Source of the DNA: Anaerospora hongkongensis
GTDB taxonomy: Bacteria > Bacillota > Negativicutes > Sporomusales > DSM-15969
NCBI RefSeq assembly: GCF_004339805.1
Contig: NZ_SLUI01000008.1
Span: 124,001-188,000, forward strand
Direction: 5' to 3'
Length of the DNA: 64,000 nt
Both the position numbers and the translations under genes were made by a program. Positions 25,764 to 35,190 of the stretch are shown here, in pieces (positions within the stretch are counted from its first letter, which is position 1; each line of letters opens with the position of its first letter). Under the pieces are notes generated by a model that saw nothing but the letters and a program-made list of their open reading frames with translations, was not told the DNA's origin and made no database searches.

Positions 25764-28423
25764 TATGCTAATCCAGCCAAGTAAACTAAGCGTTCCTTAA
25801 TGGCATTCTGTTTTTCCCGGTATTCCGCTTCTTTCGCCCGTTCTTTGTCGATAACATCCGCCGGCGCCTTGGCAATAAAACCTTCATTGGACAATTTGGA
25901 TACAATACGGGCAATTTCTTTGTCTAACACCGCTAGCTCTTTATTCAGCCGTCCCGTTTCTTTCTCTATGTCGATAAGGCCTTTCAGCGGTAAATAGATT
26001 TCCATCCCGCTGACAACAGCGGTCATTGCATTTTGCGGTTTATCGGCACCGCGGCTAAGCAGCAAAACACTTTCTGCTGCGGCAAGGGATTTAAAATATT
26101 GTTCATACTGCCCCACTACTGCCGCTAACTCGGGAGTTGCGGCCTGCAGAATAACTTCGCTCTTCTTACCTGGTGGTACATTTACTTCTGCCCGCATATT
26201 CCGGATAGCCTTAATGGCTTCCATGATGGTTGTCATTTGCTGCTCGGCAGCTTCATCAAGCAGTTCCGGTTTCACCTTCGGCCACTCGGCAGTCATAATG
26301 CTTTTTCCTTCATGCGGCAAAGCCTGCCAAATCGCTTCGGTTATAAAAGGCATAAACGGATGCAGGAGCTTTAAGGTGTTCGATAACACATACCATAAAA
26401 TATATTGAGCAGTTGTACGGCTTTTCGCATCCTCTTTGTTATACAAACGGTTTTTGGCTAATTCGATGTACCAGTCACAGTATTCGTTCCAGATGAATTC
26501 ATAAACCAGCCGCGCTGCCTCTCCCAATTCAAACTTGTCAATATTACGCGTCACTTCGCTGACGGTTACACTATAGCGATGCAAAATCCATTTGTCAGCC
26601 AAGCTCAGTTCAGTCGGAAATGACTGCTGCCGGGGATCAAAGTCTTCCAGGTTCATTAAGACAAACCGGGATGCATTCCATATTTTATTAGCAAAATTGC
26701 GGCTTGATTCAACCCGTTCCCAGTAAAACCGCATATCATTGCCGGGAGTATTGCCGGTCACCAGCGTGAAGCGCAGCGTATCGGCACCATATTTTTCGAT
26801 AACCTCCAAGGGATCAATGCCGTTTCCTAAAGACTTGCTCATCTTTCGTCCCTGCGAATCACGCACTAAGCCATGGATAAAGACATGATGAAATGGAATC
26901 TCGCCTTGAAATTCCAGGCCCATGGTAATCATACGGGCAACCCAGAAAAAGATAATATCATAGCCAGTCACCAGCACGCTGGTAGGATAAAACTGCCCAA
27001 GCTCAGGCGTCTTCTCCGGCCACCCCATGGTGGAAAATGGCCATAAAGCCGAACTGAACCAGGTATCAAGAACGTCTGGATCCTGTTCTACCTTGCCACC
27101 GCATTTCGGGCAGGCAGACACAACATCGCGGGAAACAATGGTTTCCCCACATTCACAATACCAGGCCGGAATGCGATGCCCCCACCAAATTTGCCGGGAA
27201 ATGCACCAGTCGCGGATATTCTCCAGCCAATTAATATAAATCTTCGTAAAGCGCTCCGGCACAAATTTAATTCTGCCCGAAGTTACCGCTTCAATAGAAG
27301 GCTTAACCAGGGGTTCCATTGTAACAAACCACTGTTTGGATACTAATGGCTCAATTACAGTAGTGCAGCGCTGACAGTGTCCGACTGAGTGCGTATGCTC
27401 TGCTACGGCAACCAAAAAGCCTGCTTCTTTTAAGTCATTTACCAGTTGTTTGCGGCACTCATAACGATCCAGTCCTGCATATACCCCGGTATCAGCTGCC
27501 ATCGTTCCGTCTGAGTTGATTACGACAATTTGCTCGAGCTTATGGCGAAGTCCCATATCAAAATCATTCGGATCATGTGACGGAGTCACTTTTACCGCAC
27601 CTGTCCCGAAGGAGGGATCTACATAATCATCAGCTACCACCGGAATACGCCGTCCCACCAGGGGTAAAATCAGGTACTGACCAACATAGCGGGCATACCG
27701 TTCATCTTCCGGATGGACAGCCACGCCGGAATCGCCCAGTATTGTTTCCGGCCTTGTAGTTGCAACAGTCACATATTCGCCGTCTTTGCCCTCTACCGGA
27801 TAACGGACGTGATATAAATTGCCCGGTTTTTCCTCATGCTCAACTTCAATATCACTAAGAGCGGTATTGCAGCGGGGGCACCAGTTCGTAATGCGGCTTC
27901 CCTGATAAATCAGTCCTTTTTCATATAAACTGACAAATACTTCCTTAACGGCCTTGGAGCAGCCTTCATCCATCGTAAAACGCTCCCGGCTCCAGTCGCA
28001 TGAGGCCCCCAGACTTTTCAGCTGATTGCTGATACGGGCACCGTATTGATGTTTCCATTCCCAGACCCGTTCAATAAATTTTTCCCGGCCAATGTCGTAC
28101 CGGCTCAAGCCTTCGTTTTTTTGCAGCATTTCTTCTACTTTTATTTGCGTCGCAATACCGGCATGATCGGTTCCCGGCATCCACAGCGTATTGTAACCCT
28201 GCATACGCTTTAAGCGGATTAGAATATCCTGCAGTGTATTGTCAAGGGCATGTCCCATATGCAACTGACCGGTAACATTCGGCGGTGGAATAACGATGCT
28301 AAAAGGCTCCTTGTCAGTGTCCACTTCTTCATGAAATAAGTTTTCCTCTTCCCAATACCGATACCATTTTGCTTCAACAGCCTGGGGATCGTAAACAGTT
28401 GGGATCGTATTATCAGCCATCAT
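25763..28423 (-). CDS. valS: Valyl-tRNA synthetase
   Basis: An 886-residue class I synthetase. HIGH motif [15 protein letters not shown] (about 47-61), editing domain, KMSKS (residues about 526-530, in [14 protein letters not shown]), zinc-type cysteines [10 protein letters not shown]...CPKCGG, and a C-terminal coiled coil (about 815-880). The length is standard. It starts at ATG 28423 behind AGGAGGAATTAA and follows a T-box leader. Confidence 0.96.
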   Translation of the reverse strand: MMADNTIPTVYDPQAVEAKWYRYWEEENLFHEEVDTDKEPFSIVIPPPNVTGQLHMGHALDNTLQDILIRLKRMQGYNTLWMPGTDHAGIATQIKVEEMLQKNEGLSRYDIGREKFIERVWEWKHQYGARISNQLKSLGASCDWSRERFTMDEGCSKAVKEVFVSLYEKGLIYQGSRITNWCPRCNTALSDIEVEHEEKPGNLYHVRYPVEGKDGEYVTVATTRPETILGDSGVAVHPEDERYARYVGQYLILPLVGRRIPVVADDYVDPSFGTGAVKVTPSHDPNDFDMGLRHKLEQIVVINSDGTMAADTGVYAGLDRYECRKQLVNDLKEAGFLVAVAEHTHSVGHCQRCTTVIEPLVSKQWFVTMEPLVKPSIEAVTSGRIKFVPERFTKIYINWLENIRDWCISRQIWWGHRIPAWYCECGETIVSRDVVSACPKCGGKVEQDPDVLDTWFSSALWPFSTMGWPEKTPELGQFYPTSVLVTGYDIIFFWVARMITMGLEFQGEIPFHHVFIHGLVRDSQGRKMSKSLGNGIDPLEVIEKYGADTLRFTLVTGNTPGNDMRFYWERVESSRNFANKIWNASRFVLMNLEDFDPRQQSFPTELSLADKWILHRYSVTVSEVTRNIDKFELGEAARLVYEFIWNEYCDWYIELAKNRLYNKEDAKSRTTAQYILWYVLSNTLKLLHPFMPFITEAIWQALPHEGKSIMTAEWPKVKPELLDEAAEQQMTTIMEAIKAIRNMRAEVNVPPGKKSEVILQAATPELAAVVGQYEQYFKSLAAAESVLLLSRGADKPQNAMTAVVSGMEIYLPLKGLIDIEKETGRLNKELAVLDKEIARIVSKLSNEGFIAKAPADVIDKERAKEAEYREKQNAIKERLVYLAGLA

Positions 28424-28439
28424 TTAATTCCTCCTAAAA

Positions 28440-28473
28440 TAAAAAACCCTTCATCCTGTTAGGACGAAAGGGT
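28440..28473 (-). terminator. T-box terminator of valS
   Basis: Stem ACCCTT...AAGGGT, followed on the minus strand by TTTTTTATTTT, ending just before the valS ribosome site. Confidence 0.85.
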
Positions 28474-28672
28474 CTGCTTCCGTGGTACCACCTATATTCC
28501 TGCCTAAGCAGGCTCTATACGGCGTAACGTGCCGGGGACGGGCAAGCCTATACTTACTTTCAGCCTGCCGGCTCAAGGACGACTTCACGGCACCTTATTT
28601 CCCAAGCACCCTTTCAGCCGGGAGGCGCTCTCTCTGAGGGAGTATACCACTACTATTTCCTGTCATTGCCGT
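28440..28672 (-). promoter_or_regulatory. T-box leader (valine-specific) of valS
   Basis: The minus-strand leader contains the T-box core AGGTGGTACCACGG (about 28478-28491), directly before the terminator hairpin (28446-28473) with a run of T. This is the tRNA-acceptor-pairing element. Upstream is a Stem I-like region with AGAGAGAGCG and a GUC (Val) triplet twice at 28578-28583, the likely specifier. Uncharged tRNA-Val would favour antitermination. The core is ACCACG instead of the common ACCGCG. Confidence 0.9.
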
Positions 28673-28691
28673 TTTTTATGATATTGGCAAT

Positions 28692-28720
28692 ATCATACCA
28701 ATTCAATTCTCTTATGTCAA
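28692..28720 (-). promoter_or_regulatory. valS promoter
   Basis: TTGACA (28715-28720), 17-bp spacer, TATGAT (28692-28697) on the minus strand; transcription would start near 28685, just before the T-box. Confidence 0.75.
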
Positions 28721-28735
28721 GAATTCCAAACCTGG

Positions 28736-29515
28736 TTACTTGCCTAGTATATATTTTACCAGCAAAATACTGACTTCATACAATACAAGCATCGGAATAG
28801 CAATCATCGTCTGTGAAAAAACATCCGGTGTCGGCGAAATGACAGCTCCGATTACAAAAGACATAACCAGCATAATTTTTCGCTTATTGATGAGGTAAGC
28901 AGAGGTTATGACCCCCATCTTTGCCAGAACAACGAGAAACAGCGGCAATTCAAAAACAGCTCCAAATGGCAGCAGGAAGGATACGACAAAAGAAAAATAC
29001 TGCCCAATTGAAAACAGCGGCTGCAACTCGGCAGTTGTAAATCCGACGAAAAACTTAATCCCGGCAGGCAATACAAAAAAATAGGAAAAGGCCAAGCCTA
29101 CAAAAAACAAAATAACCGATGCCGGCACCAGAATAAAGGATACCTTGCGTTCTTGCCTGGTAAGAGCAGGTAAAACAAATGCCCACAGCTGATATAAAAC
29201 AACAGGCAGTGCCAGGAGCAGCCCGGCAAAAAATGAGGCTTTCAAATAAGTAAAAAATGCTTCAGCAGGACTCATATAGTACAATTTCCCAGCCGGAGCG
29301 GTAATAAAATGAATTAATTCCTCCGAATAAAAATAAGTAACACCGCTGCATACAACAACAGCTGCAATCGAAATAATTAAGCGTTTCCTCAGTTCCTCCA
29401 GATGATCAATTATGGACATTTCTGCTTCATCAAGCTCTGTTGTCTGCTCACCGGAGACTACAGCAAGTTGACCAGAGGGTTCATCAGAGGCGGCTGGCGG
29501 TATTATTTCCGGCAT
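28736..29515 (-). CDS. tatC: Twin-arginine translocase subunit TatC
   Basis: A 259-residue six-helix membrane protein, the receptor of the Tat pathway. It has the family start MSIIDHLEELRKRLI (about 33-47), the segment AFFTYLKASFFAGLLLALP with LYQLWAFVLPALTRQE, and FVIGAVISPTPDVFSQ near the end. The N-terminus carries a 30-residue non-conserved extension. No tatA is adjacent, so it must be elsewhere. Confidence 0.93.
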   Translation of the reverse strand: MPEIIPPAASDEPSGQLAVVSGEQTTELDEAEMSIIDHLEELRKRLIISIAAVVVCSGVTYFYSEELIHFITAPAGKLYYMSPAEAFFTYLKASFFAGLLLALPVVLYQLWAFVLPALTRQERKVSFILVPASVILFFVGLAFSYFFVLPAGIKFFVGFTTAELQPLFSIGQYFSFVVSFLLPFGAVFELPLFLVVLAKMGVITSAYLINKRKIMLVMSFVIGAVISPTPDVFSQTMIAIPMLVLYEVSILLVKYILGK

Positions 29516-29597
29516 TTATGGTACCTCGCTTTTCATCATCTGCGCTGGACTTTCTATGCTCTATTATACCTGCCATAGATATAAAAAACAATTATTA

Positions 29598-29661
29598 AAC
29601 CGCCTTCGGTCAACGGCGGTAAAAAAAAGGCAGCCTGCAGTTAAATAACTACAGGCTGCCT
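29598..29661 (-). terminator. Tandem terminators of lldP
   Basis: Two hairpins in a row on the minus strand: AGGCAGCCTGTAG-type stem (29628-29661) followed by TTTTTTTT, then ACCGCC/GGCGGT (29600-29620) followed by TTTAATAATTG. Read-through of one is caught by the other. Confidence 0.85.
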
Positions 29662-29673
29662 GATCTTTAATCG

Positions 29674-31329
29674 TTACGGCAGCATCCAGTGCAAGGCGTA
29701 AGCCTGCAGCAAGGTAAGTACCGACATGAATAACAGCATCGCCAAACTATGCAGGACTGTAAACCTAAAGATCGTTCCTTCTTCCCCAACCAGGCCAGTC
29801 GCAGCAGTTGCTACCGAAATGCTTTGCGGAGAAATCATTTTACCGGTCACTCCGCCTGATGAGTTAGCGGCAACAGTAAGATGTGGATCTACGCCAATCT
29901 GTTCGGCTGCAGTCTTCTGCATCGATCCAAACAGCGCATTGGCGGAGGTATCCGAGCCGGTAAGGAATACCCCCAGCCAGCCAAGGATAGGAGCAAAGAA
30001 AGGAAAAACAGCACCAGTGGCGGTAAAAGCCAAACCGAGTGTAGAACTCATTCCGGAATAGTTCATGATATAAGCCAAACCTAAAATCATGGCAATAGTA
30101 CCGATCGGGAACCTGAGCTGAACAATGGTACGGCCCAGACAGCTAAAGGCCCTGCCAAAACTGTAATTAGGGATAATCAATACCGAAAGCAGACCGGAAA
30201 TGAAGATTGCGCTGCCGGCAGCGGATAACAGATTAACCATATATTTTGCCGGATATGCGCTAGCTTTAGCCACCACAGGAGGTGCTTTTTGAATAAGGCC
30301 ATCCAAACCTGGCCATGAAATTAAGAATAAGGGATTGAGCTGATCGATTTTTAACAAAGTAAGCTTAAACTTTAAGAAGCGATCGTCTGCCCACAGGAAA
30401 ACCAATAAGGCTAATATTAAATACGGTCCCCAGGCTCTCAGCACTTCACCTGTCGAGTATTTCAACTGCACTTTTCCACCTGCAGCCGGCTTTTCATCCG
30501 GGAAGTGCCATACTTTTACCGGTTTCCAGAATTTCAAGAAGATCAATAGACCAACGATTGTAACAATTGCCGACGTAATATCAGGCAAATACGCATTAAC
30601 GTAATTGGAGGTGAGAAATTGAGTGCCCGCAAAACAGATGCCCGCTACAAGCACCGCAGGCAGAACCTCCATCGCCCGTTTCCAGCCGCACATCGTCACA
30701 ACAAGCCATAATGGTACAAGCAGCGAAAGAAACGGCAGCTGCCGTCCAACAACCTGGCTAATTTTCATAATATCCAGTGAAGATACTTGTGCTGCAACCA
30801 CAATGGGAATACCAATAGCACCGAAAGCAACCGGTGCAGTATTGGCAATCAGGCATATGCCCGCGGCGTATATAGGGTTGAAACCCAAGCCAACCAGCAT
30901 CGCGGCCGTAATTGCCACTGGTGTACCAAAGCCGGCAGTTCCTTCAATGAACGAACCGAATGCAAAGGCGATAAACAAAGCCTGCAGACGCCGGTCATCT
31001 GTAATGGATGCCAGGGAGTTCTTAATGATTTCAAACTCGCCTGATTCCACGGACATATTATAGACCCAAATAGCCGTAACAACAATCCAGACAATAGGGA
31101 AAATCCCGTAAAGAGCTCCATTAAGCGTTGCACTTACGGCTAGGCTTACCGGCATTTTCCAGACGATTATCGCAACCAGTACAGCTGAAGTCACACCAAC
31201 TGCAGCCGCAATATGACCTTTAACCCGCTTGACCCCCAGCATATATAATAATAAGAATAGCGGAATAGCGGCAACCAAAGCAGAAAGACCAATATTCCCA
31301 AGCGGATTATACTCCTGGACCCACGTCAT
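29674..31329 (-). CDS. lldP: L-lactate permease
   Basis: A 551-residue LctP-family lactate:H+ symporter with many membrane helices. Family marks are FIAFAFGSFIEGTAGFGTPVAIT (about 117-139), abbreviated as EGTAGFGTPVA, GSDTSANALFGSMQ and SSGGVTGKMISPQS. The start at 31329 (MTWVQEYNP) is preferred because AAAGGAG stands 8 bp before it; the upstream in-frame GTG overlaps that site. It lies 220 bp after its likely regulator gene. In this organism lactate would be a main substrate. The upstream gap has three TTGTGAA boxes. Confidence 0.92.
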   Translation of the reverse strand: MTWVQEYNPLGNIGLSALVAAIPLFLLLYMLGVKRVKGHIAAAVGVTSAVLVAIIVWKMPVSLAVSATLNGALYGIFPIVWIVVTAIWVYNMSVESGEFEIIKNSLASITDDRRLQALFIAFAFGSFIEGTAGFGTPVAITAAMLVGLGFNPIYAAGICLIANTAPVAFGAIGIPIVVAAQVSSLDIMKISQVVGRQLPFLSLLVPLWLVVTMCGWKRAMEVLPAVLVAGICFAGTQFLTSNYVNAYLPDITSAIVTIVGLLIFLKFWKPVKVWHFPDEKPAAGGKVQLKYSTGEVLRAWGPYLILALLVFLWADDRFLKFKLTLLKIDQLNPLFLISWPGLDGLIQKAPPVVAKASAYPAKYMVNLLSAAGSAIFISGLLSVLIIPNYSFGRAFSCLGRTIVQLRFPIGTIAMILGLAYIMNYSGMSSTLGLAFTATGAVFPFFAPILGWLGVFLTGSDTSANALFGSMQKTAAEQIGVDPHLTVAANSSGGVTGKMISPQSISVATAATGLVGEEGTIFRFTVLHSLAMLLFMSVLTLLQAYALHWMLP

Positions 31330-31416
31330 TTCATACACTCCTTTGCAATGTTGTTGTCTTTAATTCGATATGCAGCTAGGTTTTCATCACCCCCTTTCAA
31401 AAGAAATACTGCAACC

Positions 31417-31517
31417 TTGTGAAAAAAATACCATTGTCCTGTCATTAACAGGAAACTTTGTGAAACAATTAACATATATCAGATTATTCTGAATCTTTGT
31501 TGTGAAAAAAATAACTT
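31417..31517. promoter_or_regulatory. Three TTGTGAA boxes at 41-42 bp spacing upstream of lldP, one a near-perfect Rex site
   Basis: TTGTGAA starts at 31417, 31458 and 31500. The middle one is an 18-bp Rex-type palindrome, TTGTGAAACAATTAACAT (31458-31475), with 13 of 14 fixed positions fitting TTGTnAANNNNTTnACAA. The outer two have only the first half-site well kept and similar A-rich cores. Spacing of about four helical turns puts all on one face. This gap (31330-31559) has no gene. Confidence 0.55.
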
Positions 31518-31559
31518 TCCCTCAATTTTAGAGATAAGTTGTAATAGTGTACACTTATT

Positions 31560-32342
31560 CTACGAGGGAAAGCCAAAATCCTTGGTGATTTCATGTTCAG
31601 GACCAATTCTTTTCATTTTTTTTACCGAATTCATGCCCCCTGTTTTGAGGCTCATCATAACATCTTCGACCAGGATTAAATGGTCCCGCATATGGCGGCG
31701 GGCCAGCTGCGGATTATGTCCGGCTATTGCCGTATAAATCTGCTCATGCGACTGATACAAGATTTCCGGCATATCTTCTACTAAAAATAATTTTTGCCGC
31801 GCGGTTTTAAATGTGTTGGTCATTAAATCAGATATACTGTTCATCACTCGCACTAAAATCGCATTACCGGAGGCACGGGCAATAGTAAAATGGAACGCCG
31901 CATCACTTACGTCGCCGATTTCTCCTGTACCAATCTGGTCTTTCATTACCGCCATTATCCGGGCCAGCTCCTCTAAATCATCGCGGCTCGCTCGAACGGC
32001 TGCTAGTGCGGCAATTTCAATCTCCAGTATCTTCCTGACCTCGAGCAATTGAAGGATATCATCAATTTCCACTTGCAGAAGAAACGATAAGGGTTCCAGC
32101 ATGCCTTCATAGGATATTCGGCGGACGAAGCTGCCTTCACCCGGACGTATTTCAATAATTCCCATCATTTCCAGTGCACTAAAGGCTTCACGGACGGATG
32201 CCCTGCTGACGGTCATTTTTTCTGACAATTCCCGCTCAGAAAGCAGCTTATCGCCAGGCTGCAGTTTTCCGTCGACAATCAGTTTTTTTATCTGCTGAAT
32301 AATCTCTTCATATATTTTGGTTGTTTTAACCGGCTTAAACAT
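31560..32342 (-). CDS. lldR: FadR/GntR-family regulator, probable lactate-responsive LldR
   Basis: A 260-residue regulator with an N-terminal GntR winged helix (KIYEEIIQQIKKLI...LPGDKLLSEREL; ERELSEKMTVSRASVREAF about 38-56, EIRPGEGSFV) and a C-terminal FCD ligand-binding domain (about 85-235) with His residues for metal (DAAFHFTIARASGN, RRHMRDHL). It precedes lldP in the same direction, so LldR-type control by lactate is the likely role. The GntR/FCD call is firm; the name is from context. Confidence 0.82.
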   Translation of the reverse strand: MFKPVKTTKIYEEIIQQIKKLIVDGKLQPGDKLLSERELSEKMTVSRASVREAFSALEMMGIIEIRPGEGSFVRRISYEGMLEPLSFLLQVEIDDILQLLEVRKILEIEIAALAAVRASRDDLEELARIMAVMKDQIGTGEIGDVSDAAFHFTIARASGNAILVRVMNSISDLMTNTFKTARQKLFLVEDMPEILYQSHEQIYTAIAGHNPQLARRHMRDHLILVEDVMMSLKTGGMNSVKKMKRIGPEHEITKDFGFPS

Positions 32343-32356
32343 GCTGCCTCCAACGA

Positions 32357-33325
32357 TTAATAGTTGCGCTTTCCTACAAAATCAGCTACTTCCAGTAAAG
32401 CTGACCGGACTGCCACATCAAGTGACTGGGGCAGAACATTACGCGCCTGCTGCAAATAGCGAGCCGCCTGCTTATAGGAATACTCAATCGAACCGGCATT
32501 GTGAACAATTGCCAAGCCTTGTTTTATGTCTGCTTCATCCATCCGCTTCCGTACAATAATCTCCCGCAGCTGCCGTCCGGCAAAAGGGTCGCGCAAGGCA
32601 TGAATAATCGGCAAGGTAATAATGCCTTGCCGCAGGTCATTGCCGGCAGGTTTACCCAGCTGCTCTACCGATGAAGTAAAGTCAAGAATGTCATCCGTAA
32701 TCTGAAAAGCCATGCCAAGAGAATATCCGTAGTCATGCAGCGCCTGTATATCCTGCTTGGACATACCGGCCATAATAGCACCAATACGAGCACTTCCGGC
32801 AATAAAATCAGCTGTTTTTTTTGCTATGCGGTCATAATAGGCTGCTTCCTGCTGATCGGGGTTAAAGCTTTCTTTGATCTGAACAATTTCCCCTTCGCAC
32901 ATGGAACTAATAACGTCCGCCAATATACGCAGAATTTCATTACTGCCCTTGGATGCAACGATGGAAAAAGCCTTGGCAAAGAGAAAATCACCGGACAAAA
33001 CAGACGCGTGATTTCCCCATTGGGCATTAGCTGTTGCAATCCCGCGCCGGGTTGCTGCACTATCGATAACATCATCATGAACCAAAGTCGCCATATGAAT
33101 CAGTTCAATAGCTGCAGCAACGGAAATTATATTACTGTCAGATATATGACCCTGTTTAGCACACAATAAATATAAGGCGGGCCGCAAGCGCTTGCCACCC
33201 GCCTTGGTAAGATGCGCGCTAATATCGGTTAACATTTCAACCGGAGTTTGTATTACAGAAAGCAACTCAGCTTCGACAAGTGCTAAATCACTCGTCACCA
33301 TCGCGAATATAGAGCTATTCCTCAC
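32357..33325 (-). CDS. Polyprenyl diphosphate synthase (heptaprenyl-type)
   Basis: A 322-residue trans-prenyltransferase with both aspartate-rich motifs: LVHDDVIDSAATRRG (about 86-100) and FQITDDILDFTS (about 217-228). Other marks are GGKRLRPAL near 43 and KTADFI. Product chain length is not readable; the size fits heptaprenyl synthase component II/solanesyl-type, giving the menaquinone side chain or an isoprenoid carrier. Start GTG behind AAGGTGATA. It sits 14 bp before lldR; the link is probably only co-transcription. Confidence 0.88.
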   Translation of the reverse strand: MRNSSIFAMVTSDLALVEAELLSVIQTPVEMLTDISAHLTKAGGKRLRPALYLLCAKQGHISDSNIISVAAAIELIHMATLVHDDVIDSAATRRGIATANAQWGNHASVLSGDFLFAKAFSIVASKGSNEILRILADVISSMCEGEIVQIKESFNPDQQEAAYYDRIAKKTADFIAGSARIGAIMAGMSKQDIQALHDYGYSLGMAFQITDDILDFTSSVEQLGKPAGNDLRQGIITLPIIHALRDPFAGRQLREIIVRKRMDEADIKQGLAIVHNAGSIEYSYKQAARYLQQARNVLPQSLDVAVRSALLEVADFVGKRNY

Positions 33326-33386
33326 TATCGTATCACCTTTATCGGAATTCTTACTCTATAATACACGATTCTCCGATTACCGTCTA

Positions 33387-33635
33387 CTATTTCTTCTTCT
33401 CCACGCGGATTGCACAGTCGGGGCATACCATCTGGCAGATGCCGCAAACAATACATTTTTCCATATCGGCCTGTACACGCGGTGTGCCGTATACCCCTAA
33501 ATCCTCTGACCAGCTGATACATTTTACCGGACACTTCTCAATACATAAGCCGCACCCTTTGCATAAGCCGGGAAAAATCGACCAAATGCCTTTGCTATTC
33601 TCATAGCTTGAAGAATTCCAATTTGTTTTTCCCAT
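33387..33635 (-). CDS. korD: 2-oxoacid:ferredoxin oxidoreductase, ferredoxin-like delta subunit
   Basis: An 82-residue 2x4Fe-4S protein: CKGCGLCIEKCPVKC (about 25-39) and CIVCGICQMVCPDC (about 61-74). It is the electron exit of the complex and is the last gene of korABCD. The 34-kb wider metabolic context makes 2-oxoglutarate or branched 2-oxoacids the candidates. Confidence 0.88.
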   Translation of the reverse strand: MGKTNWNSSSYENSKGIWSIFPGLCKGCGLCIEKCPVKCISWSEDLGVYGTPRVQADMEKCIVCGICQMVCPDCAIRVEKKK

Positions 33636-33646
33636 TTTAACTCCTC

Positions 33647-34396
33647 CTACCTCGAGCCCTTAACAATGTCATGACCCCGCTCTAAGGCTTTAAAATTCAT
33701 ATTCCGCAGATCGGGATTCGCTTTGAACTTATCACCAAGCTTGGACTCAAGTGCCTGCTTAATTGCCTCAAGCGGCAGCACATCGGTGGCAGCGATAACG
33801 GCTCCCAGAATAATCATGTTAAATACCCGGGGATGAAACTCATTTTTTGCGATGTCGTTTGCCGGAATGGGAATGACCCTTTTCACTTCACTGGGAACAT
33901 CCGCGGGATTGATTCCCGGCCCTTCTTTAGTAAAGGAGCAGGTTTTTGGCTCGCCTGCAATTAATTCCTGCTGCAAGTCCTGATTGGGCCTCTCGACCGT
34001 AGTTTCCGGCGCTCCCGGCATCCCTGCGGTGGGACAAGGCGGCGTCACATCAAAATATTGGAGCCCAATGATATTATCATTTACTTCGCCTTCTTGAATG
34101 AGCGAATTATCATAAAGATACACGGTGTTTTTACCGGCGTGAACTTTAGTCCGGTTTACCGCCCGGGCACTGAGGGGAATCAAAATATCTGCTTTCTGAA
34201 ATTTGGGAGCACCGATCGGGCCATCACTGATCTGCACATAGGCTATGGACACACCACCCCGCTGCTCGACACCAAAATTCGGGATATAAAGAGCTTGTTT
34301 TCCCTCCTCATTAGCCGCCTCTGCCAAAATCTCCGCGATCGATTGCACGCCTTGTCCACCTTCACCGGCAAGGGCAATCTTAATGACCTCTGCCAT
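33647..34396 (-). CDS. korC: 2-oxoacid:ferredoxin oxidoreductase gamma subunit
   Basis: A 249-residue gamma domain with the start IKIALAGEGGQGVQSIAEILAEAA (GEGGQGVQ about 11-18), AVNRTKV and a C-terminal NMIILGAV block. The usual gamma subunit is about 180 residues; this one has an added Pro-rich insert (about 120-175, with PPCPTAGMPGAPE). Adjacent to korB with a 3-bp gap. Confidence 0.87.
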   Translation of the reverse strand: MAEVIKIALAGEGGQGVQSIAEILAEAANEEGKQALYIPNFGVEQRGGVSIAYVQISDGPIGAPKFQKADILIPLSARAVNRTKVHAGKNTVYLYDNSLIQEGEVNDNIIGLQYFDVTPPCPTAGMPGAPETTVERPNQDLQQELIAGEPKTCSFTKEGPGINPADVPSEVKRVIPIPANDIAKNEFHPRVFNMIILGAVIAATDVLPLEAIKQALESKLGDKFKANPDLRNMNFKALERGHDIVKGSR

Positions 34397-34399
34397 AGC

Positions 34400-35170
34400 T
34401 CAACCCTCCTTTGCCTGCGGAGTACGCAGCTCGCCGACTTTAAAATATTGAGGCATTTCCTTTTCTACAAATTCCCACGTTTGTTTGGCATTCGTCCGCC
34501 AGTTGGTTGGACATGACGCTAACGCTTCAACAAAAGAAAATCCGTTACCGGCAATTTGATTCTCCAGCGCTTTTTTCAAAAAGCCTTTTAGCTGACGTAC
34601 ATTGGCGATAGTGCCGCGGGCTACATAAGCACCCGCCGGAGCGACTGCCGCAACCATTTCCGGTCCGAGTGTCGGTTGGCCTGTTTGTTCCGTATCACGC
34701 CCATAGGGAGTTGTTTCCGTCTTCATGCCGGGTAAAGTCGTTGGCGCCATTTGTCCGCCTGTCATCCCATAATTACAGTTATTGCATAAAATAACGGTAA
34801 TCTTCTCATTGCGGACCGCAGCGTTGAATAAATGCTGTGAACCGATGGCATAACCACCGCCATCTCCCATGTAAGCTACGCCAATAACCTCCGGGTTAGC
34901 CCGCTTAATGCCGGTAATGACCGGGGTTGTACGCCCATGGTGAGTTTGCACTGTGTCTATAGCAAAAAAATCCCACGCCAGCAGCGAACAGCCGATATCA
35001 CAGCCGTAGACCATCTTGTCTTTAATGCCCAGCTCATCAATGGCTTCCCCTAATGCTTTGAGAATAATACCATGCCCACAGCCGGGGCAGAATTTGTGCG
35101 GTTTTGTTTCCTCGTTCCAGCATGAAGGCATTGGGGGCTGGAGAACATCATCCTTCGTAACTTCCTGCAT
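34400..35170 (-). CDS. korB: 2-oxoacid:ferredoxin oxidoreductase beta subunit (TPP-binding)
   Basis: A 256-residue TPP subunit: FCPGCGHGIILKALGEA at the start (about 27-43), the TPP motif GDGGGYAIGSQHLFNAAVRN (about 102-121), NCNYGMTGGQ. No CxxC iron-sulphur cluster other than those in CGH is obvious. It pairs with korA (21-bp gap). Confidence 0.9.
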   Translation of the reverse strand: MQEVTKDDVLQPPMPSCWNEETKPHKFCPGCGHGIILKALGEAIDELGIKDKMVYGCDIGCSLLAWDFFAIDTVQTHHGRTTPVITGIKRANPEVIGVAYMGDGGGYAIGSQHLFNAAVRNEKITVILCNNCNYGMTGGQMAPTTLPGMKTETTPYGRDTEQTGQPTLGPEMVAAVAPAGAYVARGTIANVRQLKGFLKKALENQIAGNGFSFVEALASCPTNWRTNAKQTWEFVEKEMPQYFKVGELRTPQAKEG

Positions 35171-35190
35171 AATCGTTCCTCCTTGGCAGC

